The notes below the pieces were generated by a model. That model was not told the DNA's origin. It did not search any database and was given only the letters and a program-made list of their open reading frames with translations. A DNA stretch of 64,000 bases from Aquimonas sp046318115 (GTDB lineage Bacteria > Pseudomonadota > Gammaproteobacteria > Xanthomonadales > Xanthomonadaceae), in the NCBI GenBank assembly GCA_046318115.1, contig JBKCVA010000182.1, positions 1 through 64,000 on the forward strand, in the 5' to 3' direction. Shown one piece after another: positions 6,947 to 16,238 of this stretch; position 1 is the first letter of the stretch; every line of letters begins with the position of its first letter. The position numbers and the translations under genes are program-made.

Positions 6947-9445
6947 ATGTCCACGCCGAAGCATTCCACGCTTGCCCTCACCATCGCCCTGGTGCTGGCC
7001 GCGCCCCTCCCGGTTATGGCCCAGTCGGACAGCGCGCAGGAGGAAGCGCGCGAACTGGACCAGGTGGTCGTCACCGGTACCCGCGTCGCCGGGCGCTCGG
7101 CCACAGACACTGCGGTGCCGCTCGACGTGGTCGATGTCGCGCAGTTGGAGCGGACCGGCTCGCCCGAGCTCAATCAGGCGCTGTCCCTGACCCTGCCTTC
7201 GTTCAACTTTCCGCGGCCGGGTCTGACCGACGGCACCGATACCGTCCGTCCGGCCACGCTGCGAGGCCTTTCGCCAGACCAGAGCCTAGTGCTCGTCAAC
7301 TCCAAGCGCCGCCACTCCGCTGCGCTGGTCAACGTCAACGGCTCGGTGGGGCGTGGTGCCGCTGCGGTCGACTTGAACACCATCCCCACCGCCGCGGTGC
7401 AGGGCATCGAAGTGCTGCGCGATGGCGCGTCCGCGCAGTACGGTTCGGATGCGATCTCCGGCGTGATCAACGTGCTCCTGCGAGAAGCCAGTGAAGGCGG
7501 CAATGCCAGCGTGTCGTATGGCGTACGAGAGACCAGTTACACCACGCCGGTGACGCCCGGCCCGGCCAATGCGAACTGGCCGACGCCCTCCACCATCAGC
7601 CGCGACCGCACCGATGGCGATACCGTCACCGTCTCCGGTTGGAAGGGCTTTGGCCTCGGGGAGGACGGCTACGTCACGCTGTCCGCCGAGTACAAGGACC
7701 AGCAGCGCACTGAGCGCGGTGGCTACGACTTCCGCCAGCAGTATCCGCTGGTCAACGGTCAGTTCGACCCGCGCGAAGCGAGTATCGACCGCTTCAACGC
7801 CTGGTACGGCGAGCCTGACCTCGAGCAGCTCACGTTGTTCGGCAATGCCGGAGTGAACCTGTCCAGTGGCGGCAAGCTCTACGCCTGGGCCAGCTATCAG
7901 GGGCGTGAGGCCGACTCCGCAGGGTTCTTCCGCCGCGCGCTGGACGATCGCAACGTTATCCAGATCTATCCGAACGGCTTCCTGCCGATCATCTCGCCGA
8001 GCGTCGACGACTACAGCTTTGCACTGGGTTACGAGTGGACCAGCGGCGAGTGGGACCTTGACGCCTCGCTGGGTTGGGGCCGCAACGAGATGGCCTTCAC
8101 GATCAACAACACGTTGAACCGTTCGCTCGGGCCGTCCAGCAGGACCTCCTTCAACGCCGGCGGCTTCGACTATGACCAGCTGGTCTTCAACCTCTCCGGC
8201 GTACGCTCGGCCGATGTCGCTGCCTTCGACTCGCCGCTGAACATCGCGGTGGGCGCGGAAGCGCGCCGTGAGAGCTATTCGATCTTCGCCGGCGAGCCCG
8301 ATTCGTATCGCAACGGCGGCATTCTGCTGCCGAATGGAACGCCGACTGCCTCGGGTGCCCAGGTCTTCCCGGGTTTCCGTCCTTCCAACGAGGTCGATGA
8401 GGATCGACAGGCGGTGGGAATTTACCTCGACCTTGAGGCCAACATCACGGAGAAGCTGTTGGGCTCGGCCGCGGTGCGCCTCGAGAACTACTCCGACTTC
8501 GGCTTCAACAGCACGGGGAAGGTGGCACTGCGCTATGACTTCACCGAGGCGTTCGCCCTGCGTGGATCGGCACAGACCGGCTTCCGCGCACCCAGCGTGC
8601 AGCAGCAGTACTTCACCGCGACCTCGACCAACTTCATCAATGGCGTGCCCTTCGACATCACCACCTTCCCGGTGGATTCGGCCGAAGCGCGCGCCCTCGG
8701 CGCACAGCCGCTCGAGGCCGAGGAGTCGGTCAACTTCTCGTTGGGTGCGGTGCTCAGCATCGGCAGCGTCTCGCTCACGGTCGACGCCTACCGTATCGAC
8801 ATCGACGATCGCATCGTGCTCAGCGAGAACCTGACTGCAGCCAACGTGCGCCAGTACCTGACTTCGCAGGGCTTCATCGGCATCGGTGGCGGCCGCTTCT
8901 TCATCAACGGTGTCGACACCGAAACCCAGGGCGTCGACGTGGTGCTGAACTGGCCGCTGGAAACGGATGGCGCCGGCCGCTTCGACTTCACCCTGCTCGG
9001 CAATTACAACGAGACCAAAGTGACCCGTGTGCCGAGGACCTCGCAGCTGTCCTCGTTGACGCCTCCGCCCGTGCTGTTCGATCGCGTCAACGTGCTGACC
9101 TTCGAGCGCGGCACGCCCAAGGACAAGTACGCCGCGAATGTTGACTGGAGCTACGACCGCTTCGGTGCCACGTTCCGGGCGACGCGTTACGGGGAGGTGT
9201 TGGCGCCCGGCACGACGGCGGCCAACGACTTCGTGCTGAGTCCGAAGGTGCTGCTCGATCTCGAGGCCCGCGTCGATTTGAGCGAGCAGTGGCGGGTGGC
9301 GGTGGGTGCGGAGAACCTCACGGACGAGTATCCCGATGCCTTCACGATCAACCTCAATACCACGGGCAACACGCCCTACTCGAACTACTCGCCGTTCGGT
9401 CGCAGCGGTCGCCTGCTGTACGCGCGGGTGAGCTACGACTTCTGA
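6947..9445 (+). CDS. TonB-dependent outer-membrane receptor
   Basis: The 832-residue protein has a signal peptide ending VMAQS, then a short linker with a TonB-box-like segment (LDQVVVTGTRV). The plug domain follows (about residues 50-170) with LRGLSPDQSLVLVNSKRR and VLRDGASAQYGSDAISGVINV, the standard plug signatures. The rest is the 22-strand barrel, ending in an aromatic residue (YARVSYDF) as outer-membrane proteins do. AGGAG lies before the ATG. Receptors of this long type transport siderophores, vitamin B12, sugars or other large substrates; the sequence does not tell which. It depends on a TonB/ExbBD system; one exbBD pair is at 25760-26865. Confidence 0.95.
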   Translation: MSTPKHSTLALTIALVLAAPLPVMAQSDSAQEEARELDQVVVTGTRVAGRSATDTAVPLDVVDVAQLERTGSPELNQALSLTLPSFNFPRPGLTDGTDTVRPATLRGLSPDQSLVLVNSKRRHSAALVNVNGSVGRGAAAVDLNTIPTAAVQGIEVLRDGASAQYGSDAISGVINVLLREASEGGNASVSYGVRETSYTTPVTPGPANANWPTPSTISRDRTDGDTVTVSGWKGFGLGEDGYVTLSAEYKDQQRTERGGYDFRQQYPLVNGQFDPREASIDRFNAWYGEPDLEQLTLFGNAGVNLSSGGKLYAWASYQGREADSAGFFRRALDDRNVIQIYPNGFLPIISPSVDDYSFALGYEWTSGEWDLDASLGWGRNEMAFTINNTLNRSLGPSSRTSFNAGGFDYDQLVFNLSGVRSADVAAFDSPLNIAVGAEARRESYSIFAGEPDSYRNGGILLPNGTPTASGAQVFPGFRPSNEVDEDRQAVGIYLDLEANITEKLLGSAAVRLENYSDFGFNSTGKVALRYDFTEAFALRGSAQTGFRAPSVQQQYFTATSTNFINGVPFDITTFPVDSAEARALGAQPLEAEESVNFSLGAVLSIGSVSLTVDAYRIDIDDRIVLSENLTAANVRQYLTSQGFIGIGGGRFFINGVDTETQGVDVVLNWPLETDGAGRFDFTLLGNYNETKVTRVPRTSQLSSLTPPPVLFDRVNVLTFERGTPKDKYAANVDWSYDRFGATFRATRYGEVLAPGTTAANDFVLSPKVLLDLEARVDLSEQWRVAVGAENLTDEYPDAFTINLNTTGNTPYSNYSPFGRSGRLLYARVSYDF

Positions 9446-9468
9446 TTGGCCGCGATCAGTCCGCCCAC

Positions 9469-9494
9469 GAGAGGCCGCCTGCGGGCGGCCTCTC
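9469..9494 (+). terminator. Stem-loop terminator after the TonB-receptor gene
   Basis: An 11-base perfect stem, GAGAGGCCGCC with its complement around a TGCG loop, begins 24 bases after the stop. The downstream tract is only moderately T-rich, so it is a probable rather than textbook intrinsic terminator. Confidence 0.65.
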
Positions 9495-9565
9495 TGCGTC
9501 CATCGCGGTGCTTCGATGGAGCGAAGGCGAGGACGCGTTCCATAGGCCTGTCGACGCGCCTTGAA

Positions 9566-10813
9566 TCAACGCGCGAGCGTTGGCCTTCCTTCGCCTTCCA
9601 AGTCATCCGCGAATACGACGTCGAAGCGCTCGAACTCGCTGCATCCGGGGGTTTCGGCAGCCGTGCGGAGTTCGACGAACAGTGCCTCGTAGTCGGAGAT
9701 CAGCCGGGTGTTGATGCCGGGGAGCCCGCGCACCATGAAAACGCCGAACAGCCCTGCCTCGAAGTCTATCCAGGGCATGAAGCCGAAGGCCCCAAGGCTG
9801 TGGATCAGCGGCGGTCGCGTGGGCGGACGCTGCGGGAGAAACCAGCTCCCGAGCCCATAGCGGATGGGGGGCTCGGCGGTAGGGGGCGGATCGATCACCG
9901 GAAGCTCCGCCACGCGATCGCGCCACAGTTCGACCACGCTGTCGCGCGACAGCAGGCGGACGCCTGAGCCGGCCACGCCTTCATTGGTGAGCAGGTGAAG
10001 GACAGCGCCGTAATCCCGCAAATTGGAGCGCGCGCCTCCCGCGATCATGTAATTGGTGGTGGCGCCGAAGGCCTGCCAGTCGATGCTGCGGATGCCTAGC
10101 GGCGTGCCCAGGGCTTGCTGCCAGCCCTGCTGCCAGTCCTGGCCGCTCGCGACTTCGGCCGCACGGCCGCCGATGTGCATCGACACTCCACCGTAGGCGA
10201 ACTGCCCGCCCACGCTGTAGCCGGCCGGAAAGTCGCGACAGCAGGCGATCTGCTGCACCGCTTGTGCCAAGCTGATGCTCCGATCGGTGATCTCGGGGGC
10301 GCCCGAGTCATTGCCATAGCCCGAGGTGTGCGAGAACAACTGGTCCAGCGTCATGCCCGCCTTGTCGCCGCTGAACTCTGGCAGCAGCGGACCGATCGGT
10401 GCATCCAGATCGAGCACGCCGCGATCGCTCAGCTGCAGGATGCGCACGGCACTCAGCAGCTTGCTGGCCGAGGCGATCGCGACCACGGTCTGTGCGCTGT
10501 AGCTGCCGGTGTAGTGCTCCAGCAGCAGGCCCTGGCGGCTGCCGAGGAGCAGGGCCGCGCCCGGCAGGCTCTCGCGCTGACGCATCGCCTCGAAGCGTTG
10601 AAGGCTGGGGCCGAAATCGCAGCCCGGCCCCTGTTGGGCATGGGCCTGCGGCAGTGTCCCGAGCAGCAGCACGGCGCAAGCCCATGACGCTGCCGCAAGG
10701 CACAAGTGCCGAGTCGCCCTGCAGATGGAGACGCGAGCCCGCGCGTGCGGCGGAGAGACAGACGAGCCACGGAAGTCGGCGGAGGCTTCGGGTGCAGCGG
10801 GACGGATGTGCAT
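9566..10813 (-). CDS. Secreted serine hydrolase, class C beta-lactamase/DD-peptidase fold
   Basis: The catalytic SxxK motif is SASK in VVAIASASKLLSAVR. A Tyr motif follows in FAYGGVSMHIGG, and the C-terminal HSLGAFGF takes the place of the HTG/KTG triad element. This is the beta-lactamase/esterase EstB/DD-carboxypeptidase superfamily; the true substrate (beta-lactam, peptidoglycan or ester) cannot be told. The signal sequence LAAASWACAVLLLGTLPQAHAQQ lies about 60 residues in. The real start may therefore be internal to this frame, shortly before the signal; the longest frame (415 residues) is given. The gene stands alone, convergent with the TonB receptor. Confidence 0.82.
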   Translation of the reverse strand: MHIRPAAPEASADFRGSSVSPPHARARVSICRATRHLCLAAASWACAVLLLGTLPQAHAQQGPGCDFGPSLQRFEAMRQRESLPGAALLLGSRQGLLLEHYTGSYSAQTVVAIASASKLLSAVRILQLSDRGVLDLDAPIGPLLPEFSGDKAGMTLDQLFSHTSGYGNDSGAPEITDRSISLAQAVQQIACCRDFPAGYSVGGQFAYGGVSMHIGGRAAEVASGQDWQQGWQQALGTPLGIRSIDWQAFGATTNYMIAGGARSNLRDYGAVLHLLTNEGVAGSGVRLLSRDSVVELWRDRVAELPVIDPPPTAEPPIRYGLGSWFLPQRPPTRPPLIHSLGAFGFMPWIDFEAGLFGVFMVRGLPGINTRLISDYEALFVELRTAAETPGCSEFERFDVVFADDLEGEGRPTLAR

Positions 10814-10920
10814 GCGCAGGGCCGGTGAGGGTTCCGAACCCCCTTAACGCAGCGGGCGCGTCAAGGTTGACGCGCCCGCGCGCTGGGTCAGGGCGGAAGC
10901 CGGCCAGGCCTTGAGGCGAC

Positions 10921-12597
10921 TCAGGCGGCGGCGCTGTCCCGCAGCTCGCGCCGCAGGATCTTGCCCACGTTCGTTTTCGGCAGCTCGGTGCGGAACTCGA
11001 TGTAGCGCGGCTGCTTGTAGCCGGTCAGTTCGTGGCGGCAGTGGTTCTTGATGTCGTCGGCGGAGAGGTTGGGGTCCTTCTTGACGATCACCACCTTCAC
11101 CGCCTCGCCGGATTTCTCGTCGGGCACGCCGACCGCGGCGACTTCGAGCACGCCCGGGTGGGTCGCGATCACGTCTTCGATCTCGTTCGGATACACGTTG
11201 AAGCCGGACACCAGGATCATGTCCTTCTTGCGATCAACGATGTAGCAGTAGCCGTTCGCGTCCATCTTGGCCATGTCGCCGGTCTTGAGCCAGCCGTCCG
11301 CCGTCAGCACCTTGGCGGTCTCTTCCGGCCGCTGCCAGTAGCCTGCCATCACCTGCGGGCCGCGGATGCACAGCTCGCCCACTTCGCCGATCGGCAGGAT
11401 CTTTCCTTCCTCGTCCTGCACGCTGGCTTCGGTGCTGGGCACCGGCAGGCCGATCGCACCGTTGAAGTCCTTGAGATCCATCGGATTGATGCAGGCGGCG
11501 GGCGAGGTCTCGGTCAGGCCGTAGGCCTCGACCAGGGTCACGCCGGTCACCTTCTTCCAGCGCTCGGCCACAGCGCGCTGCACGGCCATCCCGCCGCCCA
11601 GGGTCAGATGCAGGCGGGAGAAATCGAGCTTGTCGAAACCCGGGGTGTTGAGCAGACCGTTGAACAGCGTGTTGACGCCGGTAATCGCAGTGAAGCGGAT
11701 GCCCGAGAGCGTCTTGACGAAACCCGGCATGTCGCGCGGGTTGGTGATCAGATGGTTAAGCCCGCCGAACTTGATGAAGACCAGACAGTTCGCCGTCAGC
11801 GCAAAGATGTGGTACAGCGGCAGGGCGGTGATGATCTCTTCTTCGCCAAGCTTGACATTGGTGCCGAGCCAAGCCGAGGACTGCTGCATGTTCGCCACCA
11901 GGTTGCGGTGGGTCAGCATGGCGCCTTTGGACACACCGGTGGTGCCACCCGTGTACTGCAGGAAGGCGATGTCGGAGGGCGCGATGTCGATCGTGGGCAG
12001 TTTCTTGCCGGCGCCTGCGTTGACGGCATCGACGAAGCTGACGGCGCCCGGCAGGCTGTAGTCGGGCACAGCCTTGCGCAGGTACTTGAGCACGAAGTTG
12101 ACGATCAGCCGCTTGGGGAAGCCCAGCATGTCGCCCACCGCGGTGGTGAAGACATGCTTGACCGGCGTGTCCTTGATGACTTCCTGGACCACGTTGGCGA
12201 AGTTCTCGACCACGACGATGGCGACTGCGCCGGAATCGTTGAGCTGGTGCTTCAGTTCGCGCGCGGTGTACAGCGGATTGGTGTTGACCACCGTCAGCCC
12301 TGCCCGCAGCACGCCGAAAATGGCCACCGGGTACTGCAGCAGGTTGGGCATCATGATGGCGACGCGGTCGCCCTTCTTGAGCTTGAGGTCGAGCAGCAGG
12401 TGGCAGGCAAACTGGTAGCTCAGCCGATCCAGCTCGTCGTAGCTGATCGTCTTGCCCATGTTCTCGAAGGCGGGCTTGCTGCGGTACTTGTCGCAGCTGT
12501 CCTCCAGCACCGAAACGATACTGCGGTACTGCTCAAGGTCAATCTCGGCGGGCACACCCTTCGGGTATTGGGCCAGCCACGGGCGCGAGGCGCTCAT
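10921..12597 (-). CDS. fadD: Long-chain fatty-acid--CoA ligase
   Basis: This AMP-forming enzyme activates free fatty acids to acyl-CoA for beta-oxidation and lipid synthesis, at the inner face of the cytoplasmic membrane. It is 558 residues, about the size of E. coli FadD. The ATP/AMP signature is YTGGTTGVSKGAM, the adenylate-binding motif is AYGLTETSP, and GDMAKMDANGYCYIVDRKKDMI is the hinge region. The catalytic Lys lies in the C-terminal TNVGKILRREL. ATG 12597 is preceded by GGAGG and starts with MSASRPW, as expected for FadD; longer in-frame extensions were rejected. It is divergent from the lipoprotein gene at 12772. Confidence 0.95.
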   Translation of the reverse strand: MSASRPWLAQYPKGVPAEIDLEQYRSIVSVLEDSCDKYRSKPAFENMGKTISYDELDRLSYQFACHLLLDLKLKKGDRVAIMMPNLLQYPVAIFGVLRAGLTVVNTNPLYTARELKHQLNDSGAVAIVVVENFANVVQEVIKDTPVKHVFTTAVGDMLGFPKRLIVNFVLKYLRKAVPDYSLPGAVSFVDAVNAGAGKKLPTIDIAPSDIAFLQYTGGTTGVSKGAMLTHRNLVANMQQSSAWLGTNVKLGEEEIITALPLYHIFALTANCLVFIKFGGLNHLITNPRDMPGFVKTLSGIRFTAITGVNTLFNGLLNTPGFDKLDFSRLHLTLGGGMAVQRAVAERWKKVTGVTLVEAYGLTETSPAACINPMDLKDFNGAIGLPVPSTEASVQDEEGKILPIGEVGELCIRGPQVMAGYWQRPEETAKVLTADGWLKTGDMAKMDANGYCYIVDRKKDMILVSGFNVYPNEIEDVIATHPGVLEVAAVGVPDEKSGEAVKVVIVKKDPNLSADDIKNHCRHELTGYKQPRYIEFRTELPKTNVGKILRRELRDSAAA

Positions 12598-12771
12598 TCG
12601 GTTCTTCCTCCCTGTCACACCTCGAGGGTGCGTTTCGAATACGCCGCGGGGCAGGCTGTGCCTCCTCCGTGCTCCGCGGTATGTTTTGCCGGATTGGAGC
12701 ATAGGCTCTCGGGGCAGGCAAGGCGGCCTGCGATGGCCTGAATCCACGGAAAAACCTGCTTGGGAGGGCGT

Positions 12772-13257
12772 ATGCGCAAGGTGAGGGGCGTCCCGGCGAT
12801 CCGGTGGCTTCGGGCGGCCGCCGCGGGGTCGAGGGGCTTGGCTGTCCGTGGTGCACTGGTGGTCGCACTGATGGCCGCTTTGGTCGGCTGCAGCCGGGCA
12901 CCCGCGGAAGAGCGACTGCGTGGGGCGATGACCGGCCTGCAGGCCGCGATCGAGGCGCGCGAGGTCGGCGAAGCGATGGAATACGTCGGCGAGGATTTCA
13001 TCGGGACGGGAAGCCTGGACCGCGAGGGTGCACGTAACCTGCTGCGCCTCATGGTGCTTCGGCACCAGACCCTGGGCTTGAGTCTTGGGCCGGCCGAGAT
13101 CGAGCTCTTCGAAGGCCGCGCCTCGGTGCGGTTCACCGCCGTAGCGACCGGTGGCCAAGGGGCCCTGCTGCCTCAGTCCGCCCGCGTCTGGAACGTCGAA
13201 ACGGCCTGGCGCGATGACGGTGATGAGTGGCGCCTGATCTCGGCCCAATGGAAGTAG
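12772..13257 (+). CDS. Putative lipoprotein of unknown function
   Basis: The protein has 161 residues. A hydrophobic segment runs to VGC, a lipobox-like site with Cys at residue 40, and suggests lipidation. The n-region before it is unusually long and Arg-rich, so translation may start further in. After the Cys the sequence is one small soluble domain with helix RLRGAMTGLQAAIEAREVGEAMEYV and strands ending in DGDEWRLISAQWK. This resembles NTF2/SnoaL-like cone folds in layout, but that is inference. GGGAGG precedes ATG 12772. It lies between divergent fadD and downstream serS (82 bases). Confidence 0.7.
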   Translation: MRKVRGVPAIRWLRAAAAGSRGLAVRGALVVALMAALVGCSRAPAEERLRGAMTGLQAAIEAREVGEAMEYVGEDFIGTGSLDREGARNLLRLMVLRHQTLGLSLGPAEIELFEGRASVRFTAVATGGQGALLPQSARVWNVETAWRDDGDEWRLISAQWK

Positions 13258-13290
13258 CCCGCGCGCTGCGTTGCGACATGGCGCTTGGGG

Positions 13291-13329
13291 CGCGGATAAT
13301 CCGCGGCTCTTCGCTTCGCCTTATCCGCG
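13291..13329 (+). promoter_or_regulatory. Inverted repeat in the serS leader
   Basis: CGCGGATAA (13291-13299) and its exact complement TTATCCGCG (13321-13329) are separated by 21 bases and end nine bases before the serS ATG. The RNA stem would lie next to the ribosome-binding region. A regulatory role for serS is inference only. Confidence 0.4.
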
Positions 13330-13338
13330 GGATTCCCC

Positions 13339-14664
13339 ATGCTTGACCCCCAGTTGCTGCGCGCCCAACTCCTCGACACCGCCGAGCGTCTGAAGACCAC
13401 CCGCGGTTTCGCCCTCGACGTGGAGCGCCTGCAGGCGCTTGAGACCGAGCGCAAGCAGATCCAGACGCGCACCCAGGAACTGCAGAGCCTGCGCAACTCG
13501 AAGTCGAAAGAGATCGGGGCGCTGATGGGGCAGATCGCGCGTCTTGGCGCCAGCGACGCCGCCCAGGCGGAATCGGTCAAGGCCAAGGTCGATGAGCTCA
13601 AGCGCGAGGTCGCCTCCTTCGCGGAAGAGCTGACTCACAGCGAACAGCGCCTTGAGCAGATCCGTCTGTCCATCGACATGATTGGCCTGGGCGTGCCCAA
13701 CCTGCCGGGCGAGGACGTGCCGCTGGGCGGCGGCGAGGCCGACAACGTCGAGCAGCACCGCTGGGGCACGCCGCGCGCCTTCGACTTCGCGGTCAAGGAC
13801 CATGTCGAGCTGGGCGCGCGCAAGGGCTGGCTGGACGGCGATGTCGCTGCCAAGCTGTCGGGGGCGCGTTTCACCGTGCTGCGCGGCGAGCTTGCCCGCC
13901 TGCACCGCGCGCTGGCGCAGTACATGCTCGACCTGCACACGGGCCAGCACGGCTATCTCGAATGCAATGTGCCGCTGCTGGTGAATGCGGACTCCCTGCA
14001 GGGCACCGGCCAGCTGCCGAAGTTCGAGGAAGACCTCTTCAAGACCGCGGTCGGCGAACACCCGCGCTACCTGATCCCCACCTCGGAAGTGCCGCTGACC
14101 AACCTGGTCCGCGACAGCATCGTCGAAGACGCCGAGCTGCCGATGAAGCTCACGGCGCACTCCATGTGCTTCCGTGCGGAAGCCGGAAGCTATGGCCGCG
14201 ACGTGCGCGGCATGATCCGCCAGCACCAGTTCGAGAAGGTCGAGCTGGTCGCCATCGCGCGTCCGTCCGAGAGCGAGGCCGTACACCAGGCGATGGTGCG
14301 CCACGCCGAGACCGTGCTGGAGACTCTCGGCCTGCCGTATCGCAAGGTGCTGCTGTGCACCGGCGACATGGGATTCTCCGCGCGCAAGACCTACGACCTC
14401 GAAGTCTGGCTGCCGGCGCAGAACGCGTACCGCGAGATCAGCTCGATCAGCAACTGCGGCGACTTCCAGGCCCGCCGCATGCAGGCCCGCTGGCGCAACC
14501 CCGAAACCGGCAAGCCCGAGCCCCTGCACACGCTCAACGGCTCTGGCGTCGCCGTGGGCCGCGCCCTGATCGCGGTGATGGAGAACTATCAGAACGCCGA
14601 CGGCTCGATCACCGTGCCCGAGGCGCTGCGTGCGTACATGGGTGGCGCCGAGCGGATTGCCTGA
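13339..14664 (+). CDS. serS: Seryl-tRNA synthetase
   Basis: This class II aminoacyl-tRNA synthetase charges tRNA-Ser and tRNA-Sec with serine. The 441-residue protein begins MLDPQLLR, with a long coiled-coil tRNA-binding arm at about residues 25-110. Motif 2 is in FRAEAGSYGRDVRGMIRQHQFEKVE and motif 3 in NGSGVAVGRALIAVMENYQ. The serine pocket TSEVPLTNL is present. Length is slightly above the usual 425-430. A leader stem-loop lies just upstream. A small orphan gene follows 30 bases downstream and may be read through. Confidence 0.97.
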   Translation: MLDPQLLRAQLLDTAERLKTTRGFALDVERLQALETERKQIQTRTQELQSLRNSKSKEIGALMGQIARLGASDAAQAESVKAKVDELKREVASFAEELTHSEQRLEQIRLSIDMIGLGVPNLPGEDVPLGGGEADNVEQHRWGTPRAFDFAVKDHVELGARKGWLDGDVAAKLSGARFTVLRGELARLHRALAQYMLDLHTGQHGYLECNVPLLVNADSLQGTGQLPKFEEDLFKTAVGEHPRYLIPTSEVPLTNLVRDSIVEDAELPMKLTAHSMCFRAEAGSYGRDVRGMIRQHQFEKVELVAIARPSESEAVHQAMVRHAETVLETLGLPYRKVLLCTGDMGFSARKTYDLEVWLPAQNAYREISSISNCGDFQARRMQARWRNPETGKPEPLHTLNGSGVAVGRALIAVMENYQNADGSITVPEALRAYMGGAERIA

Positions 14665-14694
14665 AAGTGGCGCTTTCGCTCTTGGGACATACCT

Positions 14695-15015
14695 ATGCGC
14701 AAATTCATGTTTCTCGATGGTGGCAAGGAGATTGGCTGGTCCGAGCTTGAGCTTGGAGATCCGCCGATGGGCGTCGCTTTGGGGCGGTTCCACCCCTCCG
14801 AGCACTATTCGCCGCCGCATACCGCCATCGAGGTTCGTACGCCTAGCGGTCTTGAAGTGAAGGCTTCAGGGGGCGTTTGTATCCTTGATGACTCCGCTGC
14901 TCTGGGCCCTGAAGCGATCGAAGTCTCAGTGTTGGGGATCGTGTTTCCCGCATATGGCTCTCTCTTTCCTGAGCACGTAGCCGCCTACGAGTCCCGATTT
15001 CGGGACGGGCTTTAG
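14695..15015 (+). CDS. Hypothetical protein, 106 residues, possibly immunity-like
   Basis: I do not recognise a named family with certainty. The protein is acidic, cytoplasmic (no signal or membrane segment) and beta-rich. It has the segment GDPPMGVALGRFHPSEHY and a C-terminal helix VAAYESRFRDGL. Small proteins with a GDPPMGVAxGxF segment occur in my memory as orphan or immunity-like genes near polymorphic toxins, but no toxin gene is adjacent here. It starts 30 bases after serS and is followed within 8 bases by a hairpin. Codon use looks slightly less GC-biased than in serS. Confidence 0.7.
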   Translation: MRKFMFLDGGKEIGWSELELGDPPMGVALGRFHPSEHYSPPHTAIEVRTPSGLEVKASGGVCILDDSAALGPEAIEVSVLGIVFPAYGSLFPEHVAAYESRFRDGL

Positions 15016-15022
15016 CTCTTGG

Positions 15023-15040
15023 GGTGGGTCCTGACCCACC
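15023..15040. repeat. Short palindromic hairpin, REP-like
   Basis: GGTGGGTC-CT-GACCCACC is a perfect palindromic stem directly after the orphan gene stop. Similar GGTGGGTC...GACCCACC hairpins are, from memory, repeated between genes in Lysobacterales genomes. It has no T-tract. It may mark the transcript end between convergent genes. Confidence 0.45.
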
Positions 15041-15130
15041 GGAACTCGATGCTCGCCTCGGTCATGCAGCGCGTCGCTTGCCGCTGTCATCGCTCCGTGC
15101 GACTTGTCGGCTCATGCAGGGCGTGCCGCT

Positions 15131-16183
15131 TCACGCCGCGCGGCGCGCACTCGATGCTGCGGTGGCCTCACCCATCAGGTGCCCGTACAGATCCTTCGGA
15201 TCGGCAAGCCCCGGAATCAGGCCGATGGTCTCGCCCAGTCCGAGTTCGGCCGCGCGATCGCGCAAGAGGCGCAGGGCGCTGTAGTCCTCCAGCGCGAAGC
15301 CGACCGAGTCGAAGACGGTGATTTCGGAATCGTTGCGACGGCCTTCGGCATCGCCACACAGCACTCGCCACAGTTCGGTGACGCCGAAATCCGCGGGCAT
15401 CTGCTGCAGGTCGCCCTCGATGCGCGTCTGCGGCTCGAACTCGACGAAGACTGAAGCGCGCCGCAGCACGTCGGCGGCCAGCTCGGTCTTGCCGGGGCAG
15501 TCGCCGCCGACGCCGTTGATGTGCACGCCGGGCTCCAGCATGTCGGCGCTGAGGATGATGGCGTTGGTCTTGTCGGCGGTGACCGTGGTGACGATGTCGG
15601 CACCGCGCACCGCCTCGCGCGTGCTTGCGCACACGACGACGCGCAGGCCGCGAATGGGCTGCAGATGCGCGACCAGCTTGGCGGTCGCCGCCGGGTCGAC
15701 ATCGAACAGGCGGATCTCTTCGATGCCAATGAGGTAGTGAAACGCCAGCGCCTGGAATTCACTCTGCGCGCCGTTACCGATCAGCGCCATCACCTTCGCG
15801 TTCTTGCGCGCAAGGTGCTTGGCCGCCATCACCGAGGTCGCCGCAGTGCGCATGGCGGTGGTGAGCGTCAGCTCGGAGAGCAGGGTGGGGCGGCCGGTGT
15901 CGACGTCGGCCAGCACGCCAAAGGCCATCACCGTGGGCAAGCCTTCGCGGGTGTTCTTGGGGTGCCCGTTGACGTACTTGAAGCTGTACTCCTTGGCGTC
16001 GGTCACCGGCATCAGCTCGATCACGCCGACGTCCGAATGCGAGGCCAGTCGTGCGCATTTCTCGAAGTCGTTCCAGCGGCGGAAGTCAGCCTCGAGGTAG
16101 TCGACCATCTGCGCAAGCACCTGAGGCAGGCCGATGCGAGCGACCAGGCGGGAAACGTCGAGGGTGGTCAGCAGGGTGGTCAT
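15131..16183 (-). CDS. Ornithine cyclodeaminase/mu-crystallin family protein
   Basis: Members convert L-ornithine to proline plus ammonia, or act as NAD-dependent alanine dehydrogenases or imine reductases. The 350 residues show the family core: KYVNGHPKNTREGLPTVMAFGVL with the substrate Lys, LTTAMRTAATSVMAAKHLARK, and the dinucleotide loop ALIGNGAQSEFQ. The acidic DV pair that binds the ribose follows in RLFDVDP. GINGVGGDCPGKTEL is the C-terminal substrate loop. GGAG sits six bases before the ATG. It is divergent from an Lrp/AsnC regulator that probably controls it; this pairing supports an amino-acid catabolic role. Confidence 0.9.
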   Translation of the reverse strand: MTTLLTTLDVSRLVARIGLPQVLAQMVDYLEADFRRWNDFEKCARLASHSDVGVIELMPVTDAKEYSFKYVNGHPKNTREGLPTVMAFGVLADVDTGRPTLLSELTLTTAMRTAATSVMAAKHLARKNAKVMALIGNGAQSEFQALAFHYLIGIEEIRLFDVDPAATAKLVAHLQPIRGLRVVVCASTREAVRGADIVTTVTADKTNAIILSADMLEPGVHINGVGGDCPGKTELAADVLRRASVFVEFEPQTRIEGDLQQMPADFGVTELWRVLCGDAEGRRNDSEITVFDSVGFALEDYSALRLLRDRAAELGLGETIGLIPGLADPKDLYGHLMGEATAASSARRAA

Positions 16184-16238
16184 GGCGGGCTCCAGCGAAG
16201 GATTCGGTGCCCGCTATTGTCCGGAGCAGCGCGATAGG

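Noticed and set aside
11032..12741. Plus-strand open frame of about 569 codons opposite fadD
   Set aside because: fadD motifs on the minus strand are complete, so the plus frame is a shadow.
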